From NCBI GenBank assembly GCA_031835245.1, contig JAVKOQ010000037.1, forward strand, positions 222,238-286,237: a stretch of 64,000 bases of DNA, written 5' to 3'. The stretch comes from Balamuthia mandrillaris (Eukaryota; Discosea; Longamoebia; Balamuthiidae). Every line of letters begins with the position of its first letter. Position 1 is the stretch's first letter. A model generated the notes under the pieces. That model had not been told where the DNA came from. It did not search any database and worked only from the letters and a program-made list of their open reading frames with translations. Shown here piece by piece: positions 29,648-42,246 of the stretch. The position numbers and the translations under genes were made by a program.

Positions 29648-31235
29648 ACTACAGAAGAGAAAGGAGGCATTACCATCAACGTAGAAGATGTAGGAATCCT
29701 CTCCAAGTTTGATCTTGTGTTCCTTCTTTTTGGGTCTGGGCGGTCCCAAGTTGGCAAGGCCCATTGATCCCATGATGGAGTCCTGAAAGACGCCTCCTCC
29801 ACCTCCCTCTTTCTTTCTCTCCTCTCTTTCTTTCTTGAGCCTCTCCTTCTCTGCTTCTTTTTCCTTCTTGAGCCTCTCCTTCTCCGCCTCCTTTTCCCTT
29901 CTCACTCGCTCCTTTTCCATCTCTTCCAGCTGATCGTTACGTTCCTTGAGCATGCGGTCCGCCTCTGCCACTGAGTTGCGAACGTACTCCTCCAGCATTT
30001 CTTTTTTGTTGCTGAAGTGGTCCACTTCTGTTTCTACCTTCTCAATCTCCTCCTTCAAAGCTGCTAATGTTCCTAAGAGATTTGGTAGCTTATGTTCCAC
30101 TTCTCTTAATTCTTCATTTTGTGCCGTTAGTGTGGAAGAAGGAAAAGGAGGATAACAGGAAACGAACCTTTGACAGTTTTGTAGTCGCTGCTAGAGAGGA
30201 ACTTGGGGACGGTGTCCGTTTGAAGAAGAAAGCTGATGGACTTTTGGGCCTCTTCGAAAAAGTTAATATTGGGAGTGCCGGTGGAGGCCTCCAGGTTGTT
30301 CTTCTCCTCTTGCATTTGTTGTTTCACTTTAGTGTTGACGTTGATCTCTGAGTCACTCTCCTGCAAGAGATATAAATGAGTAATGAAGATAATAACTACA
30401 GAGTATGGAAACAAAGAAAGAGAGAGAACAAAAGAAGAAACAAAGAGGAGGAGCAGAAGTGGAAGAAGAAGAAGAAGAACAAGAAGAAGAAGAAGAAGAA
30501 CAAGAACAAGAAGAACAAGAAGAACAAGAACAAGAACAAGAACAAGAAGAACAAGAAGAACAAGAAGAACAAGAAGAAGAAGAACAAGAAGAACAAGAAC
30601 AAGAACAAGAAGTGCTAAGACCTCTTTCAAGTATTTTTCATAAATATCAAAAGCTCGTTCGCGAAGAGCAGGTGCCGGTATTCCTATCTATTGTCAGCAT
30701 TACAGCAAGAACAAAGCGTAAGAAAAAGAACAGAATTAAAACACAAAACGCACAAAAAAAATACACAAAAAAAACAACAAACCCTATGGTTATGTTTGAA
30801 GTCTTCCACGGCAAGGTAAAAGTCAAAATTCTCAGAACAGAAGCTCTTGGCCAGGAAGACTCTGAACATAGTCTTCAACAGCTCGTCCTTCACAATGTTC
30901 TCGGGGGTGATTTCCTCGTCCTTCAACATCTCCACCTCCCCGCCCGTGGGAATAATCCCGCGCGGCAGCAGCGAGGCCACTCCCGAAGAAGCCAAGGAGG
31001 AGGCGGAGGAGCCCCTAGCGGAGGCCGCACGCCCTCTCGCCCGCCCAACGGCCCCATGGGACTCCCCGCTGCTCGTCAGGTCCACTTCGGAAGAGGAGTC
31101 ATAGTAGGCGGCAGGGCTTGTGGCGGTTGTCGAATTGGAGTTGCTGAGCTGACCCCGTTGGAAGGAAGAGTCGGAGGAAGAGGAGGTCGACGAGAAGAGC
31201 TGGCTGCCAGAGCCTCTTGGTGAATTGCTGTGCAT
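28881..31235 (-). CDS. RGS domain - coiled coil - C2 domain protein
   Basis: Starts MHSNSPRGSGSQLFSSTSS with a Ser-rich tail. The RGS domain follows across exons: LKTMFRVFLAKSFCSENFDFYLAVEDFK, then IPAPALRERAFDIYEKYLKE, then INVNTKVKQQM and FEEAQKSISFLLQTDTVPKFLSSSDYK. RGS domains speed GTP hydrolysis by G-alpha. A long Glu/Lys/Arg coiled coil follows. Next is a C2-like domain (VLQAKDLVARDQSGKPTKANAYITVRVG, NSNNPKWYESFIL), which may bind lipid or calcium. The C-terminus (exon from 29270 to 28881) has LKLSLDYHRVLGKK-type beta strands and ends KLVKILKQRESKLQKSL. Introns hold CT/GA and GAAC tracts. It links heterotrimeric G-protein signalling to membranes. Confidence 0.82.
30460..30612. repeat. 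(AAGAAC/GAA)n intronic satellite
   Basis: About 150 bases of AAGAAC, AGAAC and GAA units in an intron between two RGS-domain exons. It resembles the tracts at 11155-11385 and 9233-9316. The open frames across it (Glu/Gln or Lys/Asn runs) are by-products. Confidence 0.9.
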
Positions 31236-32063
31236 TGTCTTGCCTATGAGGTGCTTATCTTTCTAATTTTATTTTTTCTGTTCAAAAACCCCAACAAATA
31301 GTTTTTTTTAACCACAAAGAAGAATAATAATAAACAGAAGAAGAAGAATAAACAACGGCGAAGGTACCTTCTCTGTTTTTACTCCCCCGACGCGGTTCTG
31401 CTTGCTTTGTAAAAACGGTCAAACTTAAAAAACAAAAACCTTTTTCTTTTCGGTGTTAAATGCCCCCTTCCGCGCCTTCCTCTCTTCTCTTTCTCTTTCT
31501 CTTTATTTCTTCTCTGGGCGATGAATAACCGAATAATAATAAACAAAAAAAAATTATGGGGTGTGATTGCGTTCTCCTCTCATTTCGGTAACTCGTTGGC
31601 TTATGAATTGGACAGGGAGGGGGAAGAAATAAGGTGCCCCCGCCAACGAGTTGGCACCGCTTTGCCAAAACCCACCGCAACCACCCGCTAACCGTCGGCG
31701 GCGCCCCCCGCCATCACGGTGGCGGGCGTAACTCCCAACCATTAATGAAAAATTTCCAAACCAGAGCGCCAGGATGACCTCACCTACCGTCAATATTGTC
31801 GACTGGAAGCGAAAAGGGAGGAGGAAGGCACCACGCACTGCCGGCAGGAGAGAGGGAGAGAGACGGGAGAGTGCAGGAAGGCCAAAGCTTGCCTGTTGCT
31901 GCCTAACAGGAAAAGCAAAAGAAAAAAAAAGTATTCCTACTGCTGCTTTGCTTTTCTTTGCCGTCCCCTGCACTCTTAATCTCGTCTTTTTTTGTTGTTT
32001 GTTTGCCGCCCGCATTTTTTTAGAGTATAGCAAAACGAAAAAAAAAAGTAAAGAGGCGGTGCG
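31236..32063. promoter_or_regulatory. Divergent promoter, RGS-C2 / STE20 kinase
   Basis: Holds the two gene starts. It carries poly-T/A runs, a GC-rich block around 31630-31730 (GGCGGCGCC-like, unlike its surroundings), a TTGTCGAC motif at 31796-31803 and CT-rich patches. No separate gene is supported. Confidence 0.45.
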
Positions 32064-35000
32064 ATGCGAAGCAATGAAGAAACCATTTTGATAAGCTCCG
32101 GCCTGATCGCCAAACATGATCCGGAGGAGATCTACGAACTGACTGACATCCTTGGCAAAGGGTTCGTCGTTTTTCGCTCTTTGATGGTGGCTTCTCACCC
32201 AGTGGTCCTGTTTTTTTTTTAAAACTCATCACTCGCTCTCTTAAACAGCTCTCATGGGACTGTTTACAAAGCTATCAATCGTATGGATGGCACCATTGCG
32301 GCCGTTAAGAAGCTGCCGGACATCTTTCAGTCGAAGAAGGACTTGAAGGACAGCCTGAGAGAGATCACCATTCTCAAAGAGCTGAACTCCCAGTTTTGCA
32401 TTGAGTACTACAACAGCTACTTCAAGAATGGAGACCTTTGGGTACCATTTTGTGTTTCTTCTCGTTCTCTTGCCCTATGGTCTTCTCATTTCTGTTTCAT
32501 TATCGTTTTCGGCTATTTCTTATAACTCATGTTGCTGTTGTATATGTTGTTTTGCTTCGTTCTTTGTTCTTCTTGTTCTTGTTCTTCTCCTTCTCCTCCT
32601 TCTGCTTCTGCTTCTGCTTCTATTCATGTTTATTTTTTCTCGTTCTTACATGTGTGATTCCCATGGGATAGATCGCAATGGAGTATTTCGATGCGGGGTC
32701 GATAGGTGATTTGCTGGTGGTGAAAAAGCAAGCCCTCTCAGAGAGCCAGATTCGAATGATAGTCTACCAAGTTCTTAAAGGCCTAGAACACCTTCACTCT
32801 CGCCGCATGATCCATCGAGGCACGTTCTTCCTCCACTTCCTTCGCAAGTAGTTACAGCAACATAACGCTCATTATGAACATCTAACTTGGGAGAGCAGAC
32901 ATAAAAGCAGGAAACGTTCTTCTCAACAAAAAGGGACAAGTGAAGCTCGCCGATTTTGGTATCACTACTTTGGTTAGTCCCAACGAAAAGAAGAGTACCC
33001 AGATTGGAAGCCCCTTTTGGATGTCTCCTGAGTTGATTGTTGGAGATGGTTATGACCAAAAGGTCGCTTTTCCTTTTCTTTCGTGCTTAATGGTTTCTAT
33101 GAAACGTTGTGTTCTGATCTCTTTGCTTTGTTACCCCAAATTGAGCAGACTGACATTTGGTCTCTTGGCATGACAATACTTGAGCTGGCGGAACCATTTC
33201 ATCCTTTTTTCTCTCAAGAGCCTCTTTCTGTACCTTCTCTCTCACCTCTCTCTCACTCTCACTCTCACTCTCACTCTCTCTCTCTCTCTCTCTCTGTTTT
33301 CCCAACGCGCGACATATTCTAATGCATATGTTTCCACAGGCGGTCTTTCAAATAGTAAGCGGACCTCCGCCACAACTGACCCGTAAAGAGGAATGGTCGC
33401 AACATTTTTTGGAGTTTCTCAATTTGTGTCTTGACAAGGACCCACAGCAACGGCCGGGCGCAACGCAGCTCCTCCAACACCAATTTTTGAATATGCGGCC
33501 GAGAACCAACTCGACCTACCTTTTTGCCAGCCAAAGCGAGTCGAAGCAGACACCGCGAGAGAAGCTAGAGGAAATGCACAGTCCAACCACAACCAAGAAA
33601 ATGGCAACCCCTTCTGGAGGTAGTGGCAACAGCAATAGCAATTCTTCAATGGACTGTCAGGCGTCTAACTCGCAGTTAGCCTGCGAGTATTTGACAGCCA
33701 TGCAAGAACGGAATCTGCAAAGCCAGGTATATATTCGAGAGCGTCCTTTCTCTTCTCGTCCTTTTCCTGTTGTTTGTTGCGCTATCTCACTTTTTGTTTT
33801 CTAGCAAAAGCTGGCTGCGGATGCAAAAGAGGTAAGTTCCAAACACGTGTTTTACTTTGGTTACCATACTGAAGTTTCTTTTTATTGAACGTTAAGGCGG
33901 TGGTGAAGATATTCTTGCAAGATAATTCTTATCGCAGTTTGCTTCTTAAAGAAAACGAGCAAACGACTGAAGTTATTCAGCGGCTACGGAAAAAGGTTGG
34001 AGAGGTGCCCATGTTGCACACAGGCAATCTCAAGAAGTCTATGGTACCAGCATACAGCTCCCGCTTTGCGTTGGCTTTGTTGGTCTCCTCTTCTCCGGCA
34101 ACCTCTTCCTCTCCTTCTTCATCGACCACGAAGCCCGCTCCCACTGAAATAGTGATGGGTGAACATGATGTTCCTCTCGAAGCTATGAAGCAAAAACAGG
34201 ATGAAGGTGAGCTCGTGTGGCTTTTGAAAGAAGTTCCAGACCAAAAGGTAATATTATTATTTTTATATGTCCGTTATGAGAAGAGTGAATAACTTCTCTT
34301 GCTGCTCTCTCTTTCTCTACCTCAAGGCCTTTGAGGAATTAGTTGCCGTTATTGAAAGATATAAAAAGATGGATAGTGATGGGGAAGAAAGCGAACAAAC
34401 AACAATAGAAAACAGCGTCGCTCGGTTTCTAGCAAAAGAGGGAGCAAAGGAGCTCATCAATGACTTTATCAACGTACTGCTAAAACCGCATCTGAGCGTC
34501 GTATCGGCCCTTTGTTCCAGCACAAGCGGCATTTCCCAACACAAAATGGATTGCATCGGTAATGCCCTTATCATCGTGTTCGCAAATCATCGTCGTCTGG
34601 TAGATCTTTTCGTAAAGCTCTGCTCTATTGAAGTAGCGCATACAGGTACCTCTTTGGTTATTGTTGTTGTTGTTGCTGCTGCTGCTTCTTCTTGTTCTGC
34701 TTCCTCTTCTTTGTTCCTCCTTTTCCTGGTGATTCAATTATTTTGTTTTGTATAGTGTCAATAACGGACCTGTTTCTGGCGGGTAGTATGATTGGCAAAA
34801 TGTTACCAGCGTACATGAAAATGGCGCTGCAACCCTATCTACGAGCGGTCCTGATGCCCGTTACCCAACTTTTATTTAAGCTGGATAAACCTCTCGTTGT
34901 ACGTTTTTGCTCTCGTTTTTCCTTGTAATCAACAAGCATTATAACCTCAAGAAATACACCAGTTGGACCCCAGCATCACTAAATCGAAAGAAGAAACAAA

Positions 35001-35311
35001 AAAATGCATATCCAAGGTAAAGGAGATATGCAGAGTTCTAATAGAACGCCTTTTCGCGTCGATGCCTGCGTTGCCATTGTACGTTTTGTTTTTTTAAAAT
35101 GGCTAACTTGCAAGACGAGGGTTTTTTTTAAACATTGTTTCTTCCCATCTCTTTCTTGAAAGGACGTTTCGGCGCATCTGTCAAAGGATGCATGAAATTG
35201 TAATTAATTGCTGGCCCACGAAGAGGCACATTGTTGTACAGTCTTTTCTCTTTACTAAGTTTTTATGCCCCGCCCTCGTTTCTCCTCAGCACTTTGGCCT
35301 AGTTGATGGTT

Positions 35312-35351
<40 letters not shown>

Positions 35352-36750
35352 GTTGACGTTTCTAATGCTAATAACGATTATCTTATGTAGCTAAAGTACC
35401 TGATAAGAGTGTATTTCGCTCCAGTGTACTTGTTTCCAAAACCATGCAAGCTATCGCTACAGGTGTTTACTTTGGAGAGCGAGAACGACACATGGCTGCA
35501 CTCAACAAATTCGTGAAAGAGTGTTATCCTACTCTAGCAGAACACTTTCAAACAATAATTGTGCGTTACTCCTTTTTTTAAAAATTTCCTCTCTATGTAC
35601 AAGTTATGTGTGGCTGATATTCATTCAAAAAACAAAAAAGGAATGTAAGCAACATTTACCGCCAACGCTAGCAAGCCGGACTCGCATGCAAAGCAAAACA
35701 ATAGGAAGCGCTCCTCTCAAAGATGCATCCAACTCTGCAGTGAACAAGACAGAAAAACATATACGCAGCTCATGGCTTTCCAGTTCTCCTCAACTGCAAA
35801 TCAGCACCAGCTGCGACTCTCTTGATGCTCAGGTGAGGGATCGACCGTCCCTTTCCATGAACTCTCAGAAGCGGCCTTCCCTGGAGGGGCCTCCTCGCAG
35901 CATCAGCGTTGAATGCTTTCGCACAGCTCCCAAGTATGTCGAACCGGATGCGCAGAAGCGAAAGGAACGGGAAGAGCGCCGGAGAAGAGTAGAAGAGATA
36001 GAAAGAAAAATGAAAGGACTCCCCAATAACACGACCGACACGAAAACTCAAAGCCCTCCTGGAAGCCCTTCGCGTCTTTCGAAAAGCAGTGATGACCATC
36101 GGTACCGCCCCCAATCGACAGCAGCAGCAGCAACAGCAACGCATTCAGTTGGTTAGCACAGCGGCATCGGCCTCATCCGCTTTGTTGGAGGGCAGACCGC
36201 TGAAAATCGGCGGTGGCAGAACTGAATACTCACAAAAGGAGGAGCGAAAGCGCCGCGTTGCTCAAATAGAGAAGAAGCTTTTGGAGAAAGTCGACGGAGG
36301 AGGAAAAGCTGCTACGGTCTCACAAACGGAAGCAACAACTACTGTTGATGATAGTAAGGTCACTCCAGCAGCAGCGCAAGCAGAAGGAGAAAAGGAGACC
36401 GAACACACAAGAGATGAAACGCCAAAAGAAGAAGAAAAGGAGACTGAACACACAAAACAAGAACACACAAAAGCAGAAGAAGAAAAGACAAAAGAAGACG
36501 AAAGGGAAGAGAAAGAGGGAGAGGCGCGGCAAGAATGGCGAGCAGTAAGGAGGAACAGCCAAGCTGATGGCGACGAAGGGAGAGCGGTGAGCAGCAGGCG
36601 GAGGAGTCTGAAGAGGAAATGGGGCTCTGGTTTGCTGAAGAAGAGCACAGCAAAGCGGCGCTGCTGCTGCTACAATTGCTAAAGGATCCTGTTCTCTTTA
36701 ATAAGGTCGCCAAGGCGATGAATGTGGAAGTTAGACTCCAACCCAGCTAA
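32064..36750 (+). CDS. STE20-family kinase with RA-like and RasGAP domains
   Basis: Start MRSNEETILIS at 32064. The STE20-type kinase has LTDILGKGSHGTVYKAINRMDG (glycine loop), AAVKK, the catalytic HRDIKAGNVLL, ADFGITTL, GSPFWMSPELI, and DIWSLGMTILEL. Its catalytic HRD spans a GC-AG intron (32820-32898). After a linker comes AVVKIFLQDNSYRSLLLKENEQTTEVIQRL, resembling a Ras-association domain. A region follows with the RasGAP hallmarks FLAGSMIGKMLPAYMKMAL and FLFTKFLCPALVSPQHF (family FLRxICPA). The C-terminus is Ser-rich with a repeated KxxRxxRRVxxIExK motif. Two tiny introns (36102-36156 and 36545-36591) give an in-phase tail ending VEVRLQPS at 36750. A kinase joined to RasGAP would couple Ras and MAPK-like signalling. 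Confidence 0.78.
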
Positions 36751-39700
36751 GCTCATTGTTTCCTTCCCTCCTTTTTTTTTGTTTCCACAACAACAACGAC
36801 TATTTGTATTGCTTACTAATTTTCGCTTCACATGCGTGAGCTTTACTATGAATTTGCCGTAGGGGCCTGTGTTCACTTTTAATGTTTTGTCGTCCACCCA
36901 ATCCATCTCCACTACATCCAACATCGAAGAAAGCAATGGTAATGCTGCTCACGATACGTGGAACAGGTGAGCTAGAGAAGCGCGAAGAGAAGAGAGAAGA
37001 GAGAAGGCGTACGAGAGATTTTTGGAACGGGCGAAATTTGGATACAGTGAGGGTTGGAACCAAAGACATACAGGAATGAGGACTTGGTTCCCCAGATAAC
37101 AACGTTGGAGTCTTCCATGGCGTAAGAAGCCAGCGTATCTCCTTTGCGATTGAAGAGAAGGGCGGTGATGGCAGACTTGTGTCCTCCTTCCAGAACGTGC
37201 CACTTGGTTGCTGTTTTCAAGTCGTAGATGACTATGACGGCACGTTCGCTTCCAACGGCCAGGCGTTGGGTCTTCTGATGGAAACTAACCATCGGGAAGA
37301 GCTTAACCAAAGAATGCAGAACGGTAGTTGCTCCTTTAAGGCAGCTTTCGCGGAGGTGAGGCACATTTGGATCCAAAGAACGGACCACGGTGTCTACCAA
37401 ACGGGGAAGCTCCGGTAGCAGCGCAACAGGATCCTTCTTCACAAAGCTTCCAAGCAAGGCTAGCGCGTCGGAGCGCTCTCTTGTACCAATGTCCGTTCGA
37501 GCGATAATTTCTCCAATAGCATCGATGGTGGCCCTTGGCTCTTGTATACCTATCAGCATAAGGCTGTGGTGTGCAATACCAGCTATATTCGGTGGCTCGG
37601 TTACCAGCGTGAGTGCAAACAGGGCGCGCACAAGGGATCTCAAGCTCTTCACATGAGGTTTCCATATAGCAAAGCCTTTTCCTAGCAACTCTGCAGCAGT
37701 AACTCGCATGCTGTTGTTGCTCTTTTGCTTCAACAGCCGTAAAAGAGTTTTAGTAGCCTCCCGTGCCAACCTATTACCACAAAGTGTTACATTCTTCTAC
37801 TAGGCATAGATTTGGAGGAGAGAGATACATTTCATCAATGCAATCCGGACGCTCTGAGGCAAGAATGGCTAACACTAGCACCACCGACGCTCGTTTACTT
37901 TGCACGGTACTAATTCCAGAATCTGAAAGTCGCACTATTGTGGAGTTGTAAGCTGTTAATCCTTTGGCCAAACTTCTAATTTTTTAGTAGGAAAAGATAC
38001 ATACGTTGGCTAGACCACGACAACGCGAACGACTTGAGGGATTCAGGTGACATTCTGCTGGTTGTCGTCGAGAAGATGGATCTTGCTGATTGCATCACAT
38101 CATCTGGTTGATATGTTTAAGTGTTTTGTATTTTAAGTTGCCTGAAGAAAAGAGGGAGAAGCAAACCAAACGGATCTTGCCAATAACGTGCCAAGAAAGG
38201 AAGAGATGGGCCTATATAATTTGGAGTCATATCAGGGGCTAACGCACAAAAGTAAGAGAGCAACTGGCTAGTTGCATTCTTATTGTCACCCAGTTGAAGC
38301 ATAGTTTTGATAACTGTAACGGCAGAAAGGGTATGTAAAGCTGTTAGGTGACTCGAAATTTGCCACCGGCCAGCACCAGTCGCCTTTCCGGGCACTAACA
38401 TGCTGTACATATTTCCTGCAGGAGTAGTGCTTTTCCACGAACAGAGAGAGAGAGAGATGAGGCGTAGTTCCATTGAGAGAGAGGGAGAGAAGGTAGTTCT
38501 TACGTTTGAATGCCAACGGTAATGGCTGGGTCAGGAGGCATAAGACGAAGCTCCTCTCTGCATATCCGATCTAGCGAAGTGGAGGCATTCCAGGGAATGA
38601 GATAAGTGAAGAGGGATACAGATTGGGTTCTTAAACACGGATTCGTTTTCTTCCACGAGCATGGAGAACCGCTATCCTCACCACTGGAACCTCGTTCTAT
38701 TGAGGAGGTGCTCTTACGATGCCCAGCTTTTTTAGTCGAGGAGGTGGTAGGCACCGATGGAGTAGAAGAAGTAGCAGATGGTTGACGCAGGTGCGTATAA
38801 AGATCATGTACGATATTCTTTATATCAAGAAGTAGAATTTGAAGAGGCGAGTGATGCTCCTGTTGGCTACGCTCTCCAACGCAAAGGCTCAACGCTTTGG
38901 CGGTCCTTTGTGAAGTGTCAATTGACGTGTTCCTTTTTGTGCACAAAGGAAAACCAAAGTCAGATACCCTTCAAACGTTTGTATAAATAAGTACGTACTC
39001 CGTGGTAAGCATGGTTGTGCTATGAAGTATTTCCATTGCGGAGCGACCGTGCACACAACTTTCAAGAATACCAGAACTCAACTATACAGCGTACAGATAT
39101 GTCATTACTACTGAGAGGAGAGAGAGAGAGAGAGAAAAAAGGTACCTCCCACACCGATACAGAACCATCTTCGCAATGCACGATGAGGTAGTCTTGTAGG
39201 ATTTTCAACCCAATACCTGCTATTTGAGTGGCATGGCCTCCAAATATCCGCATGCTTGTTAACAACAGAAGAGAGTCAGTCAGACTTTGACTTGGCACAA
39301 CAGGATAGCAAGATACCAATTCATATTTTCCAACGAAAAGAGACCAACAGACTTATCCATGGAAACAGATAAGAACACACCAGCGGTTATAGTGCCAACG
39401 CCAGCCTTGGTGGCCACCACCATAGAATGAGTTTCTTGGGCACCAGAATCGTCTCGATCCGCCGTTTGGTCTGTTTTTACGGTGGTAGTTTTGTAGGAGA
39501 GAAAAGGAGCAGGCTTTTCTTTAAAAGGCCCGTATGGTTGGTATAGTTGTGTTACTGCGTTTGTATGTTGTGAGAACACGTGAAGCAACTCCAATGTGCG
39601 AAGATTCCAAACTTTGATCAAACAATCAGCAGAAGAAGAAACCAAAAAGTCGCGAGTTCCGGTGTGGTAGGTTAGCAGACTCGTTATCCTGGAAGAATGG

Positions 39701-42246
39701 GCGTGCTTTATCCGTCGAGAGGTGGCCTGTTTACGAGTTGGCAGGTCCCTGATGCTGATGTCACCGTTTTCGTAACCCCGAAGGAGAGTAAGGCTTTCTT
39801 CTTCGACCAATGAAAAAGTGATTTGGGAGGCAGGCGAAGTGGAGAAGGTGGAAGAGGAACTCAAAGAAGCAGAGGGCCAACCCCACGATAACGATGAATA
39901 CGCCCATGGAGTAACGGTTGGCTTGACAGTAGTTGGGATTGTAGCAGAGGAAGAGTAGTCATACGAGGGTCTTGGCACCCGCCAAACAAGGACACGACCC
40001 TGTTTGTCGGCGGCTACTAGCATGTGGTGATGACAATGAAGAAGGATGGAAGAAAAGGGCAAAGCAGTTGCTGAAGAGGGACCATCTTGCAACAGGCTGC
40101 TTATAGAAGCAGAAGACGATGAGGATAAAGCTTTGTCTGCAAACTGGTGTAGGAAAGTCTCCCCACAGTCATAAACGTGAGAAAGGACTGGAAGCTTTGG
40201 ACCAGAAATGGAAGCTTTTGCAGTCTGAGTGATGGATTGGTCAGGTGATGATGATATGAACTCGTCGGAAGAGGAGGGAGACACTGTGATTTTCCACTCA
40301 GCAGTCTTCTCTCTCGTTTTGCTATTGATGAGGGTCGTGGAGGAGGATATAATTGGGGAATGAGAAGATGAGAGTGAGGACAAATGTGGGCTAGATGATG
40401 ACTTAAAGATCTTCTCAGCGCGTCTATGAATACCAGGTAATAACATCGAGCCTTGCGATTGTGCTCTATCGGTTGGTGCGGAGGAGGCAGTCCCATCTCC
40501 GGTTGTGCTCGAAGCACCATTTGTTTGGATCGCTTCGGTGATGCCAGAAGAAGAGATGCCGTTCGTGTGAGGCACATCAATGTGGCCAACACCCTGTAGG
40601 TCTGTTTCACTAAGGTTAAATGCAGGTAGGTCCTTCCATTTTTCTGGCAGGTCATAAATAAAACTTGTCCCATTCTTAAGAAACAAAAATAAGCTCAGTG
40701 ATGTCTCTATTACCAGATTAATTTTGTAGGAGTATAATGACATGTAAAACATACCTCTGCCCATATCACAATCTGGAGTGGGCTCAAATAGGCAGCACCA
40801 GACCAACGGCTGATATCACCATACCTGTTGTTGTGCTCGCTTTGAGTTTTCGAGCCATCAGCTTCCCCACTTGCTCCTTTTATAACTGTAGGTATTGTAG
40901 GGCATTCCACAGACGCAAGCAATCTTGGGCTTTGCATCGTGTAAATCTATGCGAAAATCAATAAGAAATGGGATTAGTGAATGTTATCCCATCAAAGATG
41001 CAAGCACATTCACAAAGGTATTGACGTACAAGCCAATGAGTTTCAGTAAGTATGAGTAGAGTCTGAAGTGAAGGTGATACACTAACAGCAACGGGCAAAG
41101 CGCTATCAGGGCTAAGGCACAGCGTCTGAAGTGCAAACTCGGGAGATAGAGTCGATACAGATCCAGATGAAGAGGTGAGAGATAACCCAGCAGCACCGCC
41201 ATCAGCAGCGCCACCGTTTCCGCCACCACATACTTTCAACAGCGATGAGAAGTGAAGGATACCATCTATGCCCATAGATAGTAGACAAGGATGGTGCCTC
41301 ATGCCTCCTCCCAGGTCGCAACTAAAGAGATCAATAACCCAATCCGAATGGCGCTTTATCTTGTGTACCACCTGCAATGTTTACATTGTGTTTGTACGGT
41401 TAAATATACAAGAGAGAGAGAGAGAGAGAGAGAGAGGAGTACCTTCATCATCCACAAATCAACAATGAAAACAAGGGAGCTTTGTCCAGCGCAAGCTATG
41501 TGCCTGTTGTCGGGCATGGTGACCATCTTTGTCGGACTGTCCATTCCTTCTGTTGACGTTCGATCAAAAAGTTGAGGAACGCTGTCCACGCAACAACCCT
41601 CCGTGTAGTCCCATGCACACAACGTTCCATCTTCCGACACTGTTTCCAATCCGATACCAAATAATGAAGGGAGAGAGAGAGAGAGAGGGAGAGAGAGAGA
41701 GAATCAGTTGCGGTTGATAGCAAGCCATGTTCGGAGAGAAGCAAAGGTTGATAACGGGTCATAGACAGAGAAGCAGCGAAGCAGATAGAGAACGCACAGC
41801 TGACAACGACAGAAGTCCATTCATGAGTGCCAAAGGCAAGGGCTAAAATGGGAGAGGTGCAGCCAATGAGCATCATCAGAGGTTGCAACCGTTCATTCAC
41901 CTGTGCAGTTGTTGGTAAAAGTGAGTGATAAAGAACAAGAAACAACAAGAACCGAACAAGAGAGAGAGAGAGAGAGAGAGAAGGAAAGATCAATAACCTT
42001 GATGCCTTTCTTTCTGGACAGAGTCCAAACGCATAGCTGGCCGGAGCGAGATCCGGTTATGAGGTGTTGTCCATCGGGTGAGACCACAACGCAAGTCACG
42101 CGATGCGTAGGAGGGCCATCCCATATGGCCACCGGCACCTGCAGCGGCGAGGAAGAGGCAGCAGAAGGAGGGGGCGCCCAAAGCCCTTTGGAGGAGGATT
42201 GTTTTTTGGCGCGAGGGGAGGTGCGTGCCTTCTTCGTGGAAGCCAT
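36679..42246 (-). CDS. WDR7: WDR7 / rabconnectin-3 beta homologue
   Basis: Rabconnectin-3 beta partners DMXL and promotes V-ATPase assembly. The start ATG is at 42246. A first WD repeat follows a basic N-terminus (THRVTCVVVSPDGQHLITGSRSGQLCVWTL). More WD repeats run through about 15 exons, including HSSRITSLLTYHTGTRDFLVSSSADCLIKVWNL and IGVGTITAGVFLSVSMDKSVGLF-type blades. A helical region comes next (RVTAAELLGKGFAIWKPHV, EPPNIAGIAHHSLMLIGIQEP; compare WDR7 RTAIDLIGRGFTVWEPY). Then final WD repeats (QKTQRLAVGSERAVIVIYDL, HKSAITALLFNRKGDTLASYAMEDSNVVIW). The C-terminus is EMDWVDDKTLKVNTGPYGKF, as in WDR7. The unspliced frame stops at 36679 and overlaps the kinase gene's last exon by 72 bases. 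Confidence 0.82.

Noticed and set aside
30405-31223. Plus-strand Glu/Gln-rich frame of 272 codons
   Set aside because: Its first third is intronic repeat of the RGS gene, and the rest is antisense to the RGS exon. No domain is present.
31554-32198. 214-codon minus-strand frame
   Set aside because: It overlaps the first exon of the STE20 kinase and the promoter. Composition is not coding-like and no domain is found.
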